DNA of 32,699 nt from Candidatus Eiseniibacteriota bacterium (GTDB taxonomy: Bacteria; Eisenbacteria; RBG-16-71-46): NCBI GenBank assembly GCA_020849095.1, contig JADLGX010000366.1, forward strand, positions 1 through 32,699, in the 5' to 3' direction. The number at the start of each line of letters is the position of its first letter. Position 1 is the stretch's first letter. The position numbers and the translations under genes are program-made. This document shows, in pieces, positions 28,207 through 32,699 of this stretch. The notes under the pieces were generated by a model, which was not told the origin of the DNA, searched no databases, and saw nothing but the letters and a program-made list of their open reading frames with translations.

Positions 28207-30201
28207 ATGATCTCGCGTCTTGCCTGCCCGTCGACACTCCTGCTCCTTGCCGTCGCGCTGATTGCGGTCTCGCGCGTGCGAGAGGCATCCGCTGCCTGGC
28301 CGGCGCAGGCGAGTGTGGGCGGAGTGGTCGTCTGCGACACCACAGGCGACCAGGAGGAGTTTCGCATTCTCTCGGATGGCGTGGGCGGCGTTTACTGCCT
28401 TTGGGCAGATGTTCGAACCGGATTCGGAGAGGTCCGCCTGAAGCGATTCAATGCTTCGGGCCTGGCCGCAGGTTGGCCGGAACAGGGCTTGCGGATCGCG
28501 GACAGAACGATTGGCGCCTCTGTGCTGACACTTGCACCCAATGGTGCGGGAATGATCGTCGCGACTTGGTGGTCGTCGCCTGACTCCAAGGTCAAGTCGC
28601 AGTGCTTCGACTCGACCGGTGCCGCGTTCTGGACGCCTGGCGGCGCGATCCTCGCCAATCATTTCATCGACCTCTACAATGGCGTGGCGGTGTCTCCCGA
28701 CGGCAGCAGGGTCTATGCGGGCGTCACCGGGACGGCCAATGGGCCGACGATCGCAGCGATTCGTCAGCGTCCAGATGGTTCGCTCGCATGGCCCGCCCCG
28801 ATCGGGTTGCGCGAGTCCTTCCAGCCCGTCTACGAGCCCGTGATCTGCGCCATCACCGACAGTACGGTTGCGATCACATGGCGAGACGACCGAACGGGTG
28901 CTCCCGGTATCTACGGTCAGAGTCTCGACCGGAATGGCAATATCCTCTGGGGCGATGGCGGCAAGCGCCTCATGCCGACACCTGCCACCGAGGGAAGGCT
29001 GTCGCCAAATGGCCTCGGCGGGCTGAGCGGTTGCTACCTCTCTCTCGTGGATGATCCGACTTTCGGCGACTTCCGCCTGTTCAATGTGGATGCGAACGGC
29101 GACACCCTGCGGCACTGGCCTTCTGGCGGCCTGCCCTACATCACGGAACCCAACCAGAACCCGGGTGGATTGCCTGCGGTGACCTTTACCGACATCCCGG
29201 GCGAAGTCCTGCTCGGCTGGCGGGACACCTACGACACCCCGAACGGCATCTTCCGCGTCCAACGTTTCGACACGACTGCGACACCCTTGTGGCCCGGCCG
29301 CGGGCGGATCGCTTATCAGGCGACGTCGCCCACGGGCGACACGCACGGTTGGCCCGACGGAAAGGGCGGCTTCTGCGTCAGCGTGCTCGGCAAGTCGCCG
29401 GGCTACGACGTGTTCGGGCAGTATGTGCGGCCCGACGGTTCGGCGAAATGGCTGACACCCTTCGTACCGGTCTGCACTGCGGCAGGCGTACAGGATCGCG
29501 GCACCTATACGGCGCAACTCGTGACTCCCGATTCCTCCGGCGGCGCCTTCTACTGCTGGGTGGACTATCGCAACGCCTCGACGGCTTCCGACCTCTACAT
29601 CCAGCACGTGAACGCCGACGGCACTCTCGGTGGAGTCGTCACTGCTACCGAGGCGTCGGCCGTCTCTGCGACCTTCCTCGAAGGCTGCGCGGAGGTGCGG
29701 TGGCACGCGTCGGTGGACCCCGGCGTTTCGTTCACCTTGCAGCGCCAGCCCGAGGACGGCGAGTGGGTCGCCATCGGCGTGCCTGCCGACGAGGGCGAGG
29801 ATCTCTGGGCGGCGCGTGACTGCGCTGTCGAACGAGGCGCGCGCTACGCCTATCGGCTCGAATGGTCGCAGGACGGCGAACTTCGGCACTCGGCCGCCAT
29901 CTCGCTCGCGATCCCGCTTCAGCCGCAGTTCGCCTTCTCCTCGCCGTGGCCGAATCCAGTGCGCGACCGGATGTCGTTCGACTACTCGCTGTCGCGTTCG
30001 GGTGCGGTGCGCGTGAGCCTGCTGGACCTCTCGGGGCGCGAGGTGTCGCTGATCGAGTCGGGTGTTCGCGATGCCGGCGAACATCGCGTCACATGGCGAG
30101 CCGGCGGCCGCGGTGGTGGAGTGCTGCGGCCGGGCTGCTACTGGGTCCAGCTGGAGGCCGAGGGCCAGAAGCGTTCGCGGCAGATCGTCGTCGTGAAATA
30201 G
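28207..30201 (+). CDS. secreted propeller-type protein with FlgD/Por-type C-terminal tail
   Basis: Signal peptide. WRDDRTGAPGIYGQSLDRNGNILWGDGG-like repeats. Tail PWPNPVRDRMSFDYSLSRSGAVRVSLLDLSGREVSLIESGVRDAGEHRVTW...CYWVQLEAEGQKRSRQIVVVK. Confidence 0.85.
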   Translation: MISRLACPSTLLLLAVALIAVSRVREASAAWPAQASVGGVVVCDTTGDQEEFRILSDGVGGVYCLWADVRTGFGEVRLKRFNASGLAAGWPEQGLRIADRTIGASVLTLAPNGAGMIVATWWSSPDSKVKSQCFDSTGAAFWTPGGAILANHFIDLYNGVAVSPDGSRVYAGVTGTANGPTIAAIRQRPDGSLAWPAPIGLRESFQPVYEPVICAITDSTVAITWRDDRTGAPGIYGQSLDRNGNILWGDGGKRLMPTPATEGRLSPNGLGGLSGCYLSLVDDPTFGDFRLFNVDANGDTLRHWPSGGLPYITEPNQNPGGLPAVTFTDIPGEVLLGWRDTYDTPNGIFRVQRFDTTATPLWPGRGRIAYQATSPTGDTHGWPDGKGGFCVSVLGKSPGYDVFGQYVRPDGSAKWLTPFVPVCTAAGVQDRGTYTAQLVTPDSSGGAFYCWVDYRNASTASDLYIQHVNADGTLGGVVTATEASAVSATFLEGCAEVRWHASVDPGVSFTLQRQPEDGEWVAIGVPADEGEDLWAARDCAVERGARYAYRLEWSQDGELRHSAAISLAIPLQPQFAFSSPWPNPVRDRMSFDYSLSRSGAVRVSLLDLSGREVSLIESGVRDAGEHRVTWRAGGRGGGVLRPGCYWVQLEAEGQKRSRQIVVVK

Positions 30202-30216
30202 GTCGCCGCGTTTCGT

Positions 30217-30252
30217 GCGAAGCGGGCGAGCCTCCGGGTCCGCCCGCTTCGC
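30217..30252 (+). terminator. terminator-like hairpin
   Basis: GCGAAGCGGGCG ... CGCCCGCTTCGC, 12-bp perfect stem, after stop at 30201. Confidence 0.65.
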
Positions 30253-30296
30253 GTTGGGGCCCGCCACCGGCGCCATATGCGGTACCGTGGGCTCCC

Positions 30297-31166
30297 ATGA
30301 CTCTCCTCACGCTCGCGCTCGTGCTGGCTTCGGCTGTGATTCACGCCAGCTGGAACCTGTGGGCCAAGCAGATCGGCGCCACCGCCCGGCAGGCGGCGCT
30401 CATGTGGCTGCTCACGGGCATCTCGAGCTTGGCGTACGCGCCGCTGGCCGTGTGGCTGTACCTGCACGGCGACTGGCGGCCCTCGCCGCTGGCGCTCGGC
30501 GTCACCATGGCGAGCGGCGCGGTGCATATCGTGTACTTCCTGCTGCTGCTGCGCGGCTATCGCGTGGGCGACCTGTCGCTCGTCTATCCCGTCGCGCGTG
30601 GCACCGGACCGCTGCTGGCGTTCGGCGGAGCGCTCGCGCTGTTCGGGGAGGCGCTCACGCCGGCGGCGCTGGCCGGAGCGCTGCTCATCGCGCTCGGCGT
30701 GCTGGTGCTGACGGCTGGCGCGCCCATCGCCGATCGCAGCAAGCTGGCGCCGGGCCTGCGCTACGGGCTCGCGACCGGAGTGCTGATCGCCACCTACACG
30801 CTGTGGGACGGCTGGGCGGTGAAGGGCGCGCACATTCCGCCGCTGCTCTTCTACTGGGGCGGCGAGGTGACGCGCGTGCTGCTGTTCACGCCCGCGGCCA
30901 TGGGACAGCGTGACGAGATCGCGCGGCTGTGGCGCGACGAACGCCCGCGCGTGCTGGGCATCGCGCTGCTCTCGCCGCTCAGCTACATCCTGATCCTGCT
31001 CGCCATGAGCACGGGCGCCGTCAGCCGCATCGCGCCCGCGCGTGAGGTGGGCATCCTGGTGGGCGCGTACCTGGGTGGCCGCGTGCTGGGCGAGGGGCAG
31101 CGCCGGCGGCGGCTGTTCGCCGCGGCCGCGTTTGCGGCCGGCGTGATCGCGCTGGCGGTGGGGTAG
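30297..31166 (+). CDS. EamA/DMT-family transporter
   Basis: About ten hydrophobic helices. ASAVIHASWNLWAKQ, RGYRVGDLSLVYPVARGTGPLLAFGGALALFGE, paired EamA pattern. Confidence 0.9.
   Translation: MTLLTLALVLASAVIHASWNLWAKQIGATARQAALMWLLTGISSLAYAPLAVWLYLHGDWRPSPLALGVTMASGAVHIVYFLLLLRGYRVGDLSLVYPVARGTGPLLAFGGALALFGEALTPAALAGALLIALGVLVLTAGAPIADRSKLAPGLRYGLATGVLIATYTLWDGWAVKGAHIPPLLFYWGGEVTRVLLFTPAAMGQRDEIARLWRDERPRVLGIALLSPLSYILILLAMSTGAVSRIAPAREVGILVGAYLGGRVLGEGQRRRRLFAAAAFAAGVIALAVG
31139..31166 (+). repeat. 28-bp direct repeat, copy 1 (3' end of EamA gene)
   Basis: CGGCGTGATCGCGCTGGCGGTGGGGTAG; identical to 32081-32108. Confidence 0.95.
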
Positions 31167-31181
31167 CAGCCCCCGCGGTGG

Positions 31182-31898
31182 TCACCGGAAGAGCGACTTG
31201 ATCCGGCCCCAGGTGGACGGCTTCGCGCCGGTCGAGGCCCCCTGCAGGAACCGGTACTGCGTGATCTCGGCGTGTGCGTTGGACGCGCCGGTGCCGTCGC
31301 CCAGCGTGAGCCGGTTGGCCACCTGGCCAAAACCGGCGCTGTTCGTCGAGATGAGAGTGCCGTCCACGTAGTAGCGAACGGACGATGGCGGCGTCCACTC
31401 GAGCCGGTAGTCGTGGAACTGCGTGTTGTCGTAGGCGCTCGACAGGATGACGCCGTTGACGTTGCGGATCTGGGTGGGCGAGATGCCCATCATGTAGTAC
31501 GTCGCGCCCTGTGCGAACCCGAACGAGAACCCACCCCCGACGAAGCTGTTCGTGAAGTCCCCCTCGAACTGGATCACGCGGCCGCGCATGGTGATCACGA
31601 TGGGTTCGAAGTTGTTGACCACGCCGGTGTGCGTGTAGAGCGCCGAGGTGCCGGCGCCCGTGAATCCGAAGGCCATCGAGTTGAGCGTCAGCACGCCGCT
31701 GCCCAGCGAAAACGTCTGCGCCTCGGTTGCGACGGGCGAGCCTCCGCTCACGAAGGTCCAACCCTGGGCCGATGGCAGCGAGCCGAAGTCGAGCGCGATG
31801 TCGGTGGCGAGCGCGGCGGCGGGCCAGAGGACGAGCAGCAGCGTTGCGGCGGCGGCGAACGCCGCCGACGAACGGCGGAGGGCGGGATTCGAGGACAT
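31182..31898 (-). CDS. secreted LamG/concanavalin-like protein with TWGRIKSLFR C-terminus
   Basis: Signal peptide MSSNPALRRSSAAFAAAATLLLVLWPAAALA. FHDYRLEWTPPSSVRYYVDGTLI is typical of LamG/GH16-like jellyrolls. Confidence 0.75.
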   Translation of the reverse strand: MSSNPALRRSSAAFAAAATLLLVLWPAAALATDIALDFGSLPSAQGWTFVSGGSPVATEAQTFSLGSGVLTLNSMAFGFTGAGTSALYTHTGVVNNFEPIVITMRGRVIQFEGDFTNSFVGGGFSFGFAQGATYYMMGISPTQIRNVNGVILSSAYDNTQFHDYRLEWTPPSSVRYYVDGTLISTNSAGFGQVANRLTLGDGTGASNAHAEITQYRFLQGASTGAKPSTWGRIKSLFR

Positions 31899-32080
31899 GG
31901 TTCACGGCCTTCGGATGAGAGGTGGCGGCGCACCTCGGCCGCGGACGAACCCGCGAGCCGGGTGCGCAATTCTCGCCAGCCGGTTCGATCCGTCGCAAGG
32001 GGAAAATCGGGGCGAAGGCCCTGCCCTGTGAGCGAGAATGGAGTCGCGGCCGCTCTCATTGCCCGGGGTACGGGACCACT

Positions 32081-32108
32081 CGGCGTGATCGCGCTGGCGG
32101 TGGGGTAG
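32081..32108 (+). repeat. 28-bp direct repeat, copy 2 (just upstream of GNAT gene)
   Basis: CGGCGTGATCGCGCTGGCGGTGGGGTAG; identical to 31139-31166. Confidence 0.95.
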
Positions 32109-32119
32109 GATTCCCGCCC

Positions 32120-32635
32120 ATGACCATCCAACGCCTGACCCCGGCCCACGCGAGCGCCTACCGTTCGCTCATGCTCGAGGCCTACGACACGCGGCCTGTG
32201 GCATTCGGCACCACGTCGCACGAGGCGGCCGGGTTCCCCATGTCGTGGTGGGAGACGCGCACCCACGACGCGCCCGACTCCACCTGCCTCGTCATGGGCG
32301 TGCTCGACGGCGACGCGCTCATGGGCGCCGCCGGCCTGCTGTTCGAGGCCCGCGAGCGCGCCTGCCACCGCGCCACGCTGTTCGGCATGTACCTGCGCCC
32401 CGTGCTGCGCGGCGCCGGGCTGGGGCGCATGCTGGTCACGGCCACGCTCGACGCCGCGCGTTCGCGGCCCGGAGTGCGCGTGGTGCAGCTGTCGGCCATC
32501 GAAGGCAACGAAGGCGCGCTCCGGCTGTACGAGAAGTGCGGGTTCGTGCGCTACGGGCTGGAGCCCATGTGCTTTTCGTCCGACGGCGGCTGGCTGTCGC
32601 GTGTCCACATGTGGCGCGAACTGGAGGCGCGATGA
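32120..32635 (+). CDS. GNAT family N-acetyltransferase
   Basis: LFGMYLRPVLRGAGLGRMLVTATLDAARS...VVQLSAIEGNEGALRLYEKCGFVRYGLE. Confidence 0.92.
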   Translation: MTIQRLTPAHASAYRSLMLEAYDTRPVAFGTTSHEAAGFPMSWWETRTHDAPDSTCLVMGVLDGDALMGAAGLLFEARERACHRATLFGMYLRPVLRGAGLGRMLVTATLDAARSRPGVRVVQLSAIEGNEGALRLYEKCGFVRYGLEPMCFSSDGGWLSRVHMWRELEAR

Positions 32636-32699
32636 GCGACGGCGACCTGGGGTTCACGTGGCGGGCGCGCAAGAGCGGTGACGTCGAGGTGCTGCACCA
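32632..32699 (+). CDS. truncated CDS of unknown function (runs off window)
   Basis: ATGA overlap with GNAT stop. MSDGDLGFTWRARKSGDVEVLH..., open to the window end. Confidence 0.55.
   Translation, partial: MSDGDLGFTWRARKSGDVEVLH

Noticed and set aside
28000-30276. 758-aa minus-strand ORF
   Set aside because: Antisense to the FlgD-tailed secreted protein, which has a signal peptide and a coherent domain structure.
31969-32039. ATTCTCGC / GCGAGAAT inverted repeat as element ends
   Set aside because: Only 8 bp and internal to one side of the 28-bp repeats; could be chance.
31272-32108. 278-aa plus-strand ORF ending in GVIALAVG like the EamA protein
   Set aside because: Mostly antisense to the LamG-like gene. 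Only the last residues come from the duplicated 28-bp segment, so it is a by-product of the repeat rather than a gene.
31139-32108. Insertion sequence with a 28-bp target-site duplication
   Set aside because: No transposase, no terminal inverted repeats, and a TSD that long is atypical. Kept only as an unexplained direct repeat.

Overview
High-GC bacterial chromosomal window of about 32.7 kb. The FlgD/Por-type C-terminal tails and gene content suggest an uncultured FCB-like lineage such as Candidatus Eisenbacteria; this is an inference, not a database result. I support about 26 CDSs. They include a two-lobed aspartyl protease, a NYN-nuclease/cold-shock fusion, a class-V aminotransferase, a DUF5916 outer-membrane-type protein, a GH63/MGH1-like glycosidase, a DUF547 protein, a membrane protein + winged-helix pair, and an ECF sigma/anti-sigma/DUF4097 operon. 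They also include a YHS-like secreted protein, a pentaheme lipoprotein cytochrome, DinB, a carboxyltransferase (MCC-beta-like), a GT-C-like membrane protein, a 4x Calx-beta secreted protein, a pectate-lyase/tailspike-like protein, a second FlgD-tailed secreted protein, an EamA transporter, a LamG-like secreted protein and a GNAT. No tRNA, rRNA, CRISPR array or transposase was recognised. The most striking signal is at 14781-15260. A signal-peptide ORF runs in frame into a YHS-like domain across a single TGA. That TGA is followed, at selenocysteine-type spacing, by a strong stem-loop (10 bp, one bulge) with a 3-nt loop starting with G, which suggests an undescribed selenoprotein. Other notable signals are a recurrent TANNNT -10-like box placed 8 nt before the ATG (leaderless transcription), a 28-bp direct repeat that regenerates the 3' end of a transporter gene around an inserted gene, a G9 tract plus hairpin at the head of the tailspike-like gene, and an ECF-like promoter immediately before the sigma gene.
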